DNA of 16,115 bases from a bacterium (GCA_030428825.1 JAUIEL010000055.1:1-16115); one strand, 5' to 3'; positions 7,065 through 14,352 are shown, counted from the first letter of the stretch. Notes: generated by a model from the sequence alone, not told the origin. Made by a program: numbers and translations.

Positions 7065-8467
7065 CTCGGAACCTCCTTCGGATCGTGACCCGCGAGCCGC
7101 GGCTCGTCCAAGAGCCGCCAGTGACGCACGCGGGCGTAGTCGGGGAGCGCGCGGTTGGCGCGGCGGATCGCCTCGCCGACCGCGGCGGCGTCGCGGGAGG
7201 AGCGGACCACGGCGATCAGCTCGCCCCCGCCCTCGGAGACGCTCGCGCTCGAGATCTCGGGTTCGTCGGTCAGCACCTCCTCGACCCAGGCCGGCGCGAC
7301 GTTCCGCCCGGCGCCGGTGCAGAGGACGTCCCGCTTGCGCCCCTCCAGCCGGAGGCGTCCGCGCTCGTCGAGCCTCCCGAGGTCGCCCGTCGGCCAGAAC
7401 CCGTCCCGGTCGACCGGGGGCGCGGGCCGGTCGAGGTAGCCGAGGCAGCGGCGCCCCCGGATCAGGACCTCGCCGTCCGGCGCGATCCGGACCTCGACCC
7501 CCGGGAGCGGCGTCCCGACGGAGCCGACGACCCGGTCCCCGAGGCGGTTCAACGTGCAGACCGAACCGGCCTCGGAGAGGCCGTACCCCTCGACCGCCGG
7601 CAGGCCGATCCTCGCCGCCCGCTCGAGGAGCGCGGGAGGGACCCGAGCCCCCCCGACCCCCACGAACCGGAGCGTCGACGGCCGCTCCTCCGGTCGACGA
7701 TCGATCCGTCCCAGGAGCTCGACGAGGAACGACGGCACGAGGATGGCGGACGTCGCCCTCGCCCGGCGCAGCGCGGTCAGCGCGGCGGCCGGGTTCAGCC
7801 CGCACGAGCCGACCACGCCGCGCGCCGACTCGGACGGCAGCACGGCGGTCCCTCCCGCGGCGAGCACGCGCAGCACGCCCGCGACGTTCTCCAACAGGAT
7901 CGCGAGCGAGTGCAGGCAGAGGTGCCGGTCGGACGGCGCGGCGCCGGTCTCGGCCGCCGTCGACTCCGCCACGCCGAGCTGGACCTCGAGGTCGAGCACG
8001 ACCCCCTTCGGGTGGCCGGTGCTCCCCGACGTGAACGTCACCTTCGCCGCGCCGGCCGGGAGCCGCGGCGTCGCCGTCCGACGGCGGGCCTCGAGTCCGC
8101 CGAGCGGGTCCTCCCGCGTGCACCCCGCCGCCAGTCGGTCGAGGCGCTCGGGATCGTCGGTGACGAGCAGGTCGACCCCGGCCCGATCGATCACGTCCCG
8201 GAGCTGCGCGTCGGTGAAGAAGCCCGGGAGCGGCACGAGCGGGACCCCGGCCGCCGCGGCGGCGAGGTCGACGGTCACCCAGGGGACGCCGTTGTCGGCG
8301 AGCAGGCCGAGGCAACGGACCCCGCGATCGCGGAGGTCGCTCGCCCACCGCTCGACCGACGCGTGGAGCTCCCGGTAGCTCCGGGCCTCCGCGTCCCCCT
8401 CGAGCGCGACCCGGTCGCCGTGCGCCTCGACTCGGAGCGCCAGCCAGTCGAGCATCCGCGAGGTCAC
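7046..8467 (-). CDS. AMP-forming acyl ligase (ANL superfamily)
   Basis: A 473-residue acid-activating enzyme, making an acyl-adenylate and probably a thioester. The start is GTG at 8467, overlapping the previous stop as GTGA, with TGGAG eight bases ahead. Motifs: phosphate loop TSGSTGHPKG (146-155), GYGLSE (294-299), PTGD (359-362), GRKRD (376-380), and a hinge followed by NVAPAWVEEVL (389-399), so the small C-terminal domain is present. It is shorter than typical acyl-CoA synthetases (500-600). The usual A10 lysine context (P.T..GK) near the C-terminus is not clear; the end reads EPRLAGHDPKEV plus seven residues, and KEV is encoded by the next gene's ribosome binding site. Lys464 may serve, or only adenylation may be efficient. 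A fatty or aryl acid substrate is plausible. No carrier protein is encoded nearby. Confidence 0.9.
   Translation of the reverse strand: MTSRMLDWLALRVEAHGDRVALEGDAEARSYRELHASVERWASDLRDRGVRCLGLLADNGVPWVTVDLAAAAAGVPLVPLPGFFTDAQLRDVIDRAGVDLLVTDDPERLDRLAAGCTREDPLGGLEARRRTATPRLPAGAAKVTFTSGSTGHPKGVVLDLEVQLGVAESTAAETGAAPSDRHLCLHSLAILLENVAGVLRVLAAGGTAVLPSESARGVVGSCGLNPAAALTALRRARATSAILVPSFLVELLGRIDRRPEERPSTLRFVGVGGARVPPALLERAARIGLPAVEGYGLSEAGSVCTLNRLGDRVVGSVGTPLPGVEVRIAPDGEVLIRGRRCLGYLDRPAPPVDRDGFWPTGDLGRLDERGRLRLEGRKRDVLCTGAGRNVAPAWVEEVLTDEPEISSASVSEGGGELIAVVRSSRDAAAVGEAIRRANRALPDYARVRHWRLLDEPRLAGHDPKEVPSCSTTA
7071..7078 (-). promoter_or_regulatory. Consensus ribosome binding site that fixes a TTG start
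   Basis: AAGGAGGT on the minus strand, six bases before TTG at 7064. It is the most complete Shine-Dalgarno sequence I noticed in the window and lies inside the end of the ligase gene. It is the reason for choosing the TTG start of the diiron oxidase. Confidence 0.8.
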
Positions 8468-9024
8468 GCCGCGATCTCCACCGCCGCGAGGAGGTGACGG
8501 AGCCGCACGGCCGCGACCCGCGGCGCGGTCTCGTAGTAGCCGCCCCACTCGGTCCGCGCCTCGCCGAGCCGGGCGGCCTCGGCGACGCCGAGGTCGACGG
8601 GCCGATACCCGAGGCGGACGAAGCGCCGGATCAGGGCCGAGGTCCCGGAGAAGACCGCCCACTCGACCCCTTCCTCGTGGAGGACGCGGGCGAGCTCGAC
8701 GACCAGCCGCTCTCCCGCGCCCCGCCGGCGGGCGGCGAGGTTGCCGACCTCGGCGATCCGGCTCCGGGCGACCGGCTCCCCCGTCGCCCTCGAGACCGCG
8801 ACCTCGACCGGGTCATCGAGGTACGACTCGACGAACAGCCGCCCCTCGTCCCCGCGCCGGGCGCCGACGACGGCGACCGGGTTCGCGTCGCCGTCGAGCT
8901 CGCCGAGGAGCCGGGGGAGGAACGTCCGGACCTCCGCCCCGTACGCGAGGCGGAAGACCGCGACCACGCACGCCTCGAGGCGCGAGCGGAGCGGGTGAGA
9001 GCCGTCGGCGAGGACCGTGTTCAT
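8464..9024 (-). CDS. T_hemolysin-family protein, GNAT-like fold
   Basis: A 186-residue protein with the signature of the 'thermostable haemolysin' family (named after Vibrio delta-VPH): YGAEVRTFLPRLL (28-40), LFVESYLDDPVE (63-74), then R..AEVGNLAA (88-98), a FSG....RRF.RLGY stretch (125-140) and WGGYY (160-164). The length is typical. No signal peptide or membrane segment is seen, which fits poorly with a secreted pore-former. The layout (LFVE.YL then EVGNLA then a FxRLGY end) resembles acetyltransferase folds, including autoinducer and N-acyl amino acid synthases. I infer an acyltransferase using the product of the adjacent ligase; the haemolysin name should not be taken as function. First gene of the cluster, with GGAG nine bases before the ATG at 9024. 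Its stop overlaps the ligase start (GTGA). Divergent from the two-component system. Confidence 0.85.
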   Translation of the reverse strand: MNTVLADGSHPLRSRLEACVVAVFRLAYGAEVRTFLPRLLGELDGDANPVAVVGARRGDEGRLFVESYLDDPVEVAVSRATGEPVARSRIAEVGNLAARRRGAGERLVVELARVLHEEGVEWAVFSGTSALIRRFVRLGYRPVDLGVAEAARLGEARTEWGGYYETAPRVAAVRLRHLLAAVEIAA

Positions 9025-9177
9025 GCGGGGAACTCCGAGGACGATCGAGGTGCCCGACGATCATCGGCAGGCGGCCGGCCGATTCGCGTGACCGCGCCAT
9101 GACGACTTTGTCATCACGCCCGCGGCGCCATCGACTAGCCTTGTCGACGTGGCGACCCCGACCCGGCGGACCGATCC
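9025..9177. promoter_or_regulatory. Divergent promoter region between the five-gene cluster and the two-component system
   Basis: A 153-base gap that must hold the start signals for both directions. It contains the perfect dyad described at 9099-9114. TTGTCA (9108-9113) could act as a -35 box for the regulator gene, with TCGACT (9131-9136) 17 bases later as a weak -10. For the cluster (minus strand) I see no convincing promoter boxes; the leader would be short. Confidence 0.5.
9099..9114. promoter_or_regulatory. Perfect dyad ATGAC-N6-GTCAT, CusR/CopR-like operator
   Basis: ATGACGACTTTGTCAT is a perfect 5-bp inverted repeat with a six-base spacer. It closely resembles the CusR/CopR box as I recall it (ATGACAAnnTTGTCAT). 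It lies 64 bases before the start codon of an OmpR-family regulator and 75 bases before the divergent cluster, so autoregulation and control of the cluster are both plausible. Confidence 0.6.
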
Positions 9178-9846
9178 GTGCGCATCCTGATCGTCGACGA
9201 CGACCCGAAGTACCGCTCGTTCGTGGCGAAGGGACTCTCCGAGTCGGGGATGGTCTGCGACGTCGCCGAGAGCGGCGAGAGCGCGCTCCAGCGCCTCGAC
9301 GAGCGGACGTACGACGTCGTGCTGCTCGACGTCATGCTCCCCGGGCTGCAGGGGTGGGACGTCCTCGAGCGGATGCGCGCATCCGGGGTCGACGTGCCGG
9401 TCATCTTCGTCACGGCGCGCGACGCGGTCGACGAACGGGTGAAAGGGCTCCGCATGGGCGGCGACGACTACATCGTCAAGCCGTTCGCGTTCGCCGAGCT
9501 CGTCGCCCGCATCCACGTCGTGCTCCGAGGCCGGCGACGGACGACGCACCTCCGGGTCGGCGACCTCGAGATCGACCTGCTCGACGGGATCGTCAAGCGG
9601 GCGGGGGAGCGGATCGACCTGACCCGCACCGAGTACGCCCTCCTGCGCTGCCTCGCCGAGCAGCACCGCCAGCCGGTCTCCCGGACGCGGCTCCTCGAGG
9701 CGGTCTGGGGGTTCGACTTCGACCCCGGCACGAACGTCGTCGAGGTCCAGGTCCGCCGGCTGCGACGGAAGATCGACGAGCCGTTCGACCGGCCGCTCCT
9801 CCACACCGTACGGGGCGTGGGGTATGTCCTCGAAGACCGCGGGTGA
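9178..9846 (+). CDS. OmpR-family response regulator (CusR/CopR-like)
   Basis: A 222-residue DNA-binding regulator. The start is GTG at 9178, immediately beginning the RILIVDDD strand. Receiver domain (1-116): acidic pair Asp7/Asp8, phosphate acceptor Asp51 (VVLLDVMLPG), Thr79 (VTA) and Lys101 (VKPF). Winged-helix domain (about 124-220): LTRTEYALLRCLAEQ, SRTRLLEAVWGFDFDPGTN, then VEVQVRRLRRKID and HTVRGVGYVLED. All key receiver residues are intact. The DFDPGTNVVEVQVRRLRRKID segment is typical of the heavy-metal-response branch. The kinase gene overlaps its last 23 bases. It probably binds the dyad upstream, 9099-9114. Confidence 0.95.
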   Translation: MRILIVDDDPKYRSFVAKGLSESGMVCDVAESGESALQRLDERTYDVVLLDVMLPGLQGWDVLERMRASGVDVPVIFVTARDAVDERVKGLRMGGDDYIVKPFAFAELVARIHVVLRGRRRTTHLRVGDLEIDLLDGIVKRAGERIDLTRTEYALLRCLAEQHRQPVSRTRLLEAVWGFDFDPGTNVVEVQVRRLRRKIDEPFDRPLLHTVRGVGYVLEDRG

Positions 9847-11218
9847 GGAACGCCGCTGGTCGCTGACGCGCCGGATGGCGCTGACCTTCGCGATCACGTC
9901 CAGCTCGATCGTCTTCCTCTACGGGCTCTGGTCGAGCTACTTCGTGTTCGACGCCCTCCGCGACGACACCCGGGACTTCATGGAGCACGAGCTCGGCGAG
10001 CTGGCGCTCGAGATCTCGCGCACCGGCCGGACGACGGCGGACGTCGTCGCCTGCATCGAGGCGGTCCTCGAGGTGGAGGAGCACCCGGACCTCGCGTTCC
10101 GCGTCCGCGACGAGGAGGACGACGTCGTGTACGAGGGGGGCTCGCGTCGCCTCCTCGGACTGAAGAAGCGCGTCCGAGCGGACGCGAGCTGGAGCACGGC
10201 GTTCTTCACCCGCCGGATCGCGCACGACGTGCGGAAGCTCGACGATCCGCCGGTCCGGATCGCCCTGATCACCGACACCGACGACGCCCTCGACGAGGTC
10301 CTCGACTACTTCCGCGCCGCGCTGCTGATCTTCCTCGTGACCGTCGCCCTCGCCGGCCTCGCCGGCTGGTACACGGCGCACCGCGGACTCCAGGGGCTCC
10401 GAGCGGTGACCGCGCAGGCCCGCGGGATGGCCTCGACGGCGGGGATCGCGACGATCCGCGTCGACGGGGCCCCGGACGAGGTGCGGGAGGCGGGCGCGGC
10501 GCTGAACGCCCTCCTCGAGCGGATCCAGCGCGGGATGGACGACCTCCGCACGTTCACCGCCGGCCTCGCCCACGAGCTCCGTTCGCCGCTGCAGAACCTG
10601 ATCGGCGAGACCGAGGTCGCGCTCCTCTCCGACCGCGAGCCGCGCGAGTACCAGGACGTCCTGCGGAGCAACCTCGACGACCTCCAGGACCTCTCCGAGG
10701 CGGTCGACAACCTCGTCGCCTGGTGCCGCGCCGGCGACCCGGACCGGCGCGAGCTCCGGACGGAGTCGTTCGACCTCGCCCGAGAGGTCGAGTTCCGACT
10801 GGTCACGACGCGCCGCGCCGCCGAGCGCGCGAAGGTCGACTTCTCGTTCGAGGCGACCGGCCGGACCCTCCTCCGCGCGGACCGCGAGGACTGCCTCCGG
10901 GTGGTGAAGAACCTGGTCGGGAACGCGATCCGCCACGCGCCGGCCGGCGGCGCGGTGACGCTGCGGATCACCGGCCGCGACGGAGAGGTCCGGATCGAGG
11001 TCGAGGACGACGGGCCGGGGGTGCCGCCCGAGCTGGAGGAGAGGGTCTACCAGCCGTTCGTCAGCGGTCCGCCGCTCGACGGCCGACGCGCCGGCTACGG
11101 ACTCGGCCTCGCGATCTGCCGCGCGATCGTCGACGCGCACGGCGGCACGCTGTCGCACGAGAACCGCCCGGAAGGGGGCGCCCGGTTCACCGCCGTGATC
11201 CGCGACGTCTCCGCCTGA
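9824..11218 (+). CDS. Membrane sensor histidine kinase
   Basis: A 464-residue partner of the regulator, starting with ATG at 9824 inside that gene. Two membrane segments (about 16-42 and 164-184) bracket a periplasmic region of some 120 residues, which is acidic and has no recognisable sensor domain. A HAMP linker follows (about 185-240). The phosphorylated His250 is in FTAGLAHELRSPLQN. The ATP-binding domain has the N box NLVGNAIRH (363-371), DDGPGV (395-400) and GYGLGL (424-429). All catalytic boxes are intact. The general plan is that of CusS-type kinases, but I do not see a clear His/Cys metal site in the periplasmic part, so the signal is unknown. It ends at the convergent Ser/Thr kinase gene with only 19 bases between the stops. 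Confidence 0.94.
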   Translation: MSSKTAGEERRWSLTRRMALTFAITSSSIVFLYGLWSSYFVFDALRDDTRDFMEHELGELALEISRTGRTTADVVACIEAVLEVEEHPDLAFRVRDEEDDVVYEGGSRRLLGLKKRVRADASWSTAFFTRRIAHDVRKLDDPPVRIALITDTDDALDEVLDYFRAALLIFLVTVALAGLAGWYTAHRGLQGLRAVTAQARGMASTAGIATIRVDGAPDEVREAGAALNALLERIQRGMDDLRTFTAGLAHELRSPLQNLIGETEVALLSDREPREYQDVLRSNLDDLQDLSEAVDNLVAWCRAGDPDRRELRTESFDLAREVEFRLVTTRRAAERAKVDFSFEATGRTLLRADREDCLRVVKNLVGNAIRHAPAGGAVTLRITGRDGEVRIEVEDDGPGVPPELEERVYQPFVSGPPLDGRRAGYGLGLAICRAIVDAHGGTLSHENRPEGGARFTAVIRDVSA

Positions 11219-11246
11219 GCGGGCGGTGCGCGCCGGTTCAGGGCGC
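11211..11246. terminator. Two small GC hairpins at the convergent kinase ends
   Basis: CCGCC (11211-11215) with GGCGG (11222-11226) has the sensor kinase TGA in its loop. GCGCC (11230-11234) with GGCGC (11242-11246) has the opposing gene's stop in its loop. Each stem is only five base pairs but all G-C. They may end the two converging transcripts; support is weak. Confidence 0.3.
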
Positions 11247-13139
11247 CGCGTCGCGGACCAGGCGGAGCACCTGCAGGCGGCGCTCGAGCCGACCGTCCCG
11301 GAACACCACCTTCGGCGTCACCTCGTCGCCCGCCGCCACGACCGCGGCGAAGTGGTACGCGTCCTCCCAGATCACCCGCTCGTACCGCTCGAAGCCGGCC
11401 GTCGTCGCGGTCCGCAGGGGGGCGAGGCGAGGGGCGACCGATCGCTCCCACTCGTCGCGATCGGGGATGCGCTGACCGCGCGCCTCCGCGAGGCGCTCGG
11501 CCGCGCGCGCTTGCAGCCCCGCCACCGGTCGCCCGAGGAGCGCCAGGCGCGGCCGGCCGATCGGGCGCTCGTCGACGAACGACACCCAGTCCCCCTCGAG
11601 CGGGCGGAAGGGGGTGAGGAAGAGCGACGGATCGGCGGCGAGCTCCCCCCGCAGGAACTCGAAGTACTGCGCGTGCGTGATCGGCTGGCCGTCGATCTCG
11701 AGGTCGCCGTCCCCGAACGTCGCCGCGTCGAACGCTGCCCCCCACGCCGCCGCGAGGTCGACGGCGATCCGATCGCACGCGCGGAGCAGTCGGACGGACG
11801 ACCGGTCGAGCTCCGCTCCGGCGGACGCCGCCTCCTCGCGCGCGGCGAGCGCCTCGTCCTCGAGCACGGCGAGACGCGGCGGCAGGAACCCGGGAGTGCG
11901 CCGCGCGACCTCGGCCCACGCCGCCGCCTCCGCCACCCGCGGGTCGAACCACGGGACGGGCTCCGCCGGCGCGGGCGGATCGGACGCGTCCGGCGAGGGA
12001 GGGACGGGGTGGTCCGGCGCGACGCCGGGCGCCGAGACGTCCGCCGCCGACGGGTCGGGCGCCTCGACCTCGGCCGCGGGCGCCCGCCGGACCGACGCCG
12101 GCTCCGGCCGCGTCATCGCCGCGACGGTCGCCTCCTCGGCGCCGGAGTCCGGGACGCCGCCGCTTCGCTCGAACCAGACGAGCGTCCCCGCCAGCCCCAC
12201 GGCCGCCGCGACCGCCACCACGACCCCGCGCCCGCGTCCGCGCGTTCGACGCTTGGCGGGGGGACGCTCGACCGGCGCGCGCGAGCCGCGCTCGAGCGAA
12301 GCGAGGGTCCGCTCGAGCGCCTCGATGCACTCGAGCATCGACTGGAACCGCCCCCCCACGTCGACGGCGACCATCCGCTCGAGCGTCTCGCGGAGGAGCG
12401 GCGGGAGCGCCGGGTCGACCGGCAGTCGGCCGCCCGGTCCGGTCGCCGTCGGCTCGTGGGCCGTCAGCGCGAACAGCCAGGTCGCGCCGAGCGAGAAGAC
12501 GTCGCTCCGCACGTCGACCCGCCCCCCGGCGAGCTGCTCCGGCGACGCGTACGCGCGCGTCCCGAGGAACTCCCCCGCGCCGCCGGTCGGCGGGTCCCCC
12601 TCCGACCCCACGTCCCCGGCGACGCCGAAGTCGGCGACCAGCGCGCGGTCGGCGGCGTCGATCAGCACGTTCCCCGGCTTCACGTCGCGGTGGATGAACC
12701 CCTCGGCGTGGACGAAGTAGAGGCCGCGCGCCGCGTCGAGGACGAACGACGTCGCGTCGATCGGGTCGAGCGGCCCGTGGCGCCGGACCAGCTCGGCGAG
12801 CGACGGCCCCTCGACGTACTGCATCGCGAGCCAGTGCGTGATGTCGCCGCCGACCAGCTCGGACCCCGCGCCGTAGACCGACACGATGTTCGCGTGGTCG
12901 AGGCGCGCCTGCCGGCGCGCCTCCTCGATGAACCGCTTCACGCCGCGCGGGGTGAGCGGGGAGACGACCTTCACCGCCACCGCCCGCTGCAGCGCGACGT
13001 CGAGGCCGAGATAGACGACCCCCATCCCCCCCGCGCCGAGGAGTCGTTCGATCCGGTACGACCCGAGCTGCTCGCCGATCAGCGGATCGGCGTCCTCTCG
13101 CGTCGGCGTCCGGAGCGCCGGGCGGCCCGCCTCAGTCAT
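11238..13139 (-). CDS. Transmembrane Ser/Thr protein kinase with a C-terminal FGE/SUMF1-like domain
   Basis: A 633-residue protein. The kinase domain (about 28-280) is complete: glycine loop GAGGMG (35-40), Lys57, HRDVKPGN (150-157, with Asp152 catalytic), DFG (170-172) and SPEQ (199-202) in place of APE. A basic stretch (288-304) is followed by a membrane segment (about 304-323), then a Pro/Ala/Asp-rich linker to about 396. Residues 480-575 look like a degenerate FGE-sulfatase domain: ITHAQYFEFL (487-496) parallels VTNAQYxxFL, and QARAAERLAEARGQRIPDRDEW parallels the DAxxYARWxGxRLPTEAEW stretch. The conserved cysteines of true formylglycine enzymes are absent, so this is probably a ligand-binding module. 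The kinase faces the cytoplasm and the FGE-like part the outside. The start (ATG at 13139) overlaps the lipoprotein stop by eight bases. Confidence 0.9.
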   Translation of the reverse strand: MTEAGRPALRTPTREDADPLIGEQLGSYRIERLLGAGGMGVVYLGLDVALQRAVAVKVVSPLTPRGVKRFIEEARRQARLDHANIVSVYGAGSELVGGDITHWLAMQYVEGPSLAELVRRHGPLDPIDATSFVLDAARGLYFVHAEGFIHRDVKPGNVLIDAADRALVADFGVAGDVGSEGDPPTGGAGEFLGTRAYASPEQLAGGRVDVRSDVFSLGATWLFALTAHEPTATGPGGRLPVDPALPPLLRETLERMVAVDVGGRFQSMLECIEALERTLASLERGSRAPVERPPAKRRTRGRGRGVVVAVAAAVGLAGTLVWFERSGGVPDSGAEEATVAAMTRPEPASVRRAPAAEVEAPDPSAADVSAPGVAPDHPVPPSPDASDPPAPAEPVPWFDPRVAEAAAWAEVARRTPGFLPPRLAVLEDEALAAREEAASAGAELDRSSVRLLRACDRIAVDLAAAWGAAFDAATFGDGDLEIDGQPITHAQYFEFLRGELAADPSLFLTPFRPLEGDWVSFVDERPIGRPRLALLGRPVAGLQARAAERLAEARGQRIPDRDEWERSVAPRLAPLRTATTAGFERYERVIWEDAYHFAAVVAAGDEVTPKVVFRDGRLERRLQVLRLVRDAAP

Positions 13140-13842
13140 CTCCCGACGACTTCGCCGGCGGCGGCTGCGCTTCGGTGTATCCGGGCTGGAGGTGCTTGAA
13201 CTTGAACGGATCGACCCGGCGCGCGAACTCGCCGAGCCCCTGCGCGTTCTCCTGCAGACGGGCGCTCTCGTCGTACAGGTGCTTCACGAGCCCCTCCGCG
13301 AGCGGCACGAACTGGTCCTCCACGTAGTCCCCGAGCAGGCGCATCTGGCGCTCGAACTCGGCGACGTGCTGGTTCAGCCGGAGCATCGTCTTCTCCAGCG
13401 TGTCGCGGTTGCTCGCGGTCATCCGGGCGTCGACCGCGACCCGAGCCTCGAGGTCGGCGAGGTCCTGCTCGATGCGGACGATCTTCTCCATCGGCGGGAA
13501 CCGGCGGAGCTCCTCGATGTCCCGGATCAGCGCGGCGAGGCGCGACTGCTGGTCGGCGAGCCCGGACTCGACCTCGGCGAGCCGCGCCCGTTCGGTCTCC
13601 ATCCGGTCGAGACGGTCCGCGAAGAGGCCGCGGATCCGCGCCGCCTCCGCCGAATCCTCGCGCAGGGCGAGGAGCTCCGACACCGCCCCCTCGAGCGCCT
13701 CGGTCCGCTGCCGCTCGGCGAGCAGGTCCGCCTCGAGCGCCGCGGTCTTCTCCTCGAACGTCGAACTCGACACGACGCACGCCCCCGGCGCGAGCGCCAG
13801 CACGACGAGGCCGACGCCGGTCCAGCCACTGGATCGGCTCAT
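13132..13842 (-). CDS. Coiled-coil lipoprotein paired with the Ser/Thr kinase
   Basis: A 236-residue protein. The ATG at 13842 is preferred over the more upstream ATG because it begins a lipoprotein signal (GVGLVVLALAPGAC, Cys22) and has CGGAG six bases ahead. The lipobox APGAC is not ideal but acceptable. The rest, about residues 28-210, is predicted almost entirely helical with heptad-like Leu/Ala and many Glu/Arg pairs (EEKTAALEADLLAERQRTEALE and so on), hence a coiled coil. The end is Pro-rich (QPPPAKSSGDD). I do not recognise a named family. Its last eight bases overlap the kinase gene (ATGACTGA), so the two are very likely co-translated. It could be a periplasmic partner or ligand of the kinase's outer domain; that is inference from position only. 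Confidence 0.75.
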   Translation of the reverse strand: MSRSSGWTGVGLVVLALAPGACVVSSSTFEEKTAALEADLLAERQRTEALEGAVSELLALREDSAEAARIRGLFADRLDRMETERARLAEVESGLADQQSRLAALIRDIEELRRFPPMEKIVRIEQDLADLEARVAVDARMTASNRDTLEKTMLRLNQHVAEFERQMRLLGDYVEDQFVPLAEGLVKHLYDESARLQENAQGLGEFARRVDPFKFKHLQPGYTEAQPPPAKSSGDD

Positions 13843-13877
13843 ACGGGTCTCCGGGGTGGGGCCGAGACGGGAGTGGG

Positions 13878-13899
13878 ACGCACGCCGCGAGGCGCGCGT
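13878..13899 (-). terminator. Nine-bp tetraloop hairpin after the DUF2007 gene
   Basis: In the minus-strand RNA, ACGCGCGCC and GGCGTGCGT pair over nine positions with one G-U, around a TCGC tetraloop. On the plus strand the same position is an A-C mismatch, so the structure favours the minus transcript. It lies in the 73-base gap between DUF2007 and the lipoprotein. There is no U-tract. Confidence 0.45.
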
Positions 13900-13915
13900 T
13901 CGGTCCAATTCGTGG

Positions 13916-14191
13916 TCAACCATCCTCGCCATCGGACGGACCCTCGAGCTTCCCCTCCGACCGAGCGAGCTCGAGCAGCCGCTTCGCCTCCTCGAGGTCG
14001 CTTTCGTGGACGTACACCCGCGTCGTCAGGTCGCCCAACACGCGCTCGCTCGCCGCGACCGGATCCTGGAGGTTCTCCCCCCGGACGAACGCCGGGATCC
14101 CGGAGTCCTTCAGGTAGCCGACGAGATACTCGGCGATGAAGGTGTTCGGCAGCTCCACGAGGAGCGCCGACGACGACGGTTCGCTGGACAT
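13916..14191 (-). CDS. DUF2007 family protein
   Basis: A 91-residue cytoplasmic protein. The ATG at 14191 is chosen because CGGAG lies eight bases before it and the family domain starts just after; the frame is open further upstream but the added residues are Pro/Ser-rich and not domain-like. It shows the DUF2007 pattern: VELPNTFIAEYLVGYLKDSGIPAFVRGEN (12-40), then a strand (TTRVYVHESDLEEAKRLLE, 56-74) ending in a helix. The fold is a small ferredoxin-like alpha/beta sandwich; some annotations call it a putative signal-transducing protein, but no biochemical role is established that I know of. The tail (GPSDGEDG) is acidic. Hairpins on both sides suggest a single-gene unit. Confidence 0.85.
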   Translation of the reverse strand: MSSEPSSSALLVELPNTFIAEYLVGYLKDSGIPAFVRGENLQDPVAASERVLGDLTTRVYVHESDLEEAKRLLELARSEGKLEGPSDGEDG

Positions 14192-14250
14192 GGCGGGGAC
14201 TCCGAAGGGGGACCGGGGCGGAGAGAACAGTCTAGCGGGGGGAAGCAACG

Positions 14251-14286
14251 AGAGCAGGGGAGAGCACGGGAGAGCAGGGGAGAGGG
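14251..14286. repeat. 10-bp tandem repeat, 3.6 copies
   Basis: AGAGCAGGGG (14251-14260), AGAGCACGGG (14261-14270), AGAGCAGGGG (14271-14280), then AGAGGG. One substitution separates the copies. It is purine-rich on the plus strand and sits 60 bases upstream of the DUF2007 start codon, in non-coding DNA. Confidence 0.85.
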
Positions 14287-14352
14287 CGCTGACGCGGAGA
14301 ACCGGCATCGACCGCCGGGCCTCCGTGTCCGACCCATCCCATGCGTCCTCTT

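Noticed and set aside
7065..8348. Long N-terminal extension of the diiron oxidase frame
   Set aside because: The extension lies over the acyl ligase in another frame and is Arg-rich nonsense. A perfect ribosome binding site and TTG at 7064 define the real start.
8464..9024. A secreted haemolysin toxin, as the family name suggests
   Set aside because: No signal peptide or membrane-active segment is visible, and the gene is embedded in a biosynthetic-looking cluster. The name is historical.
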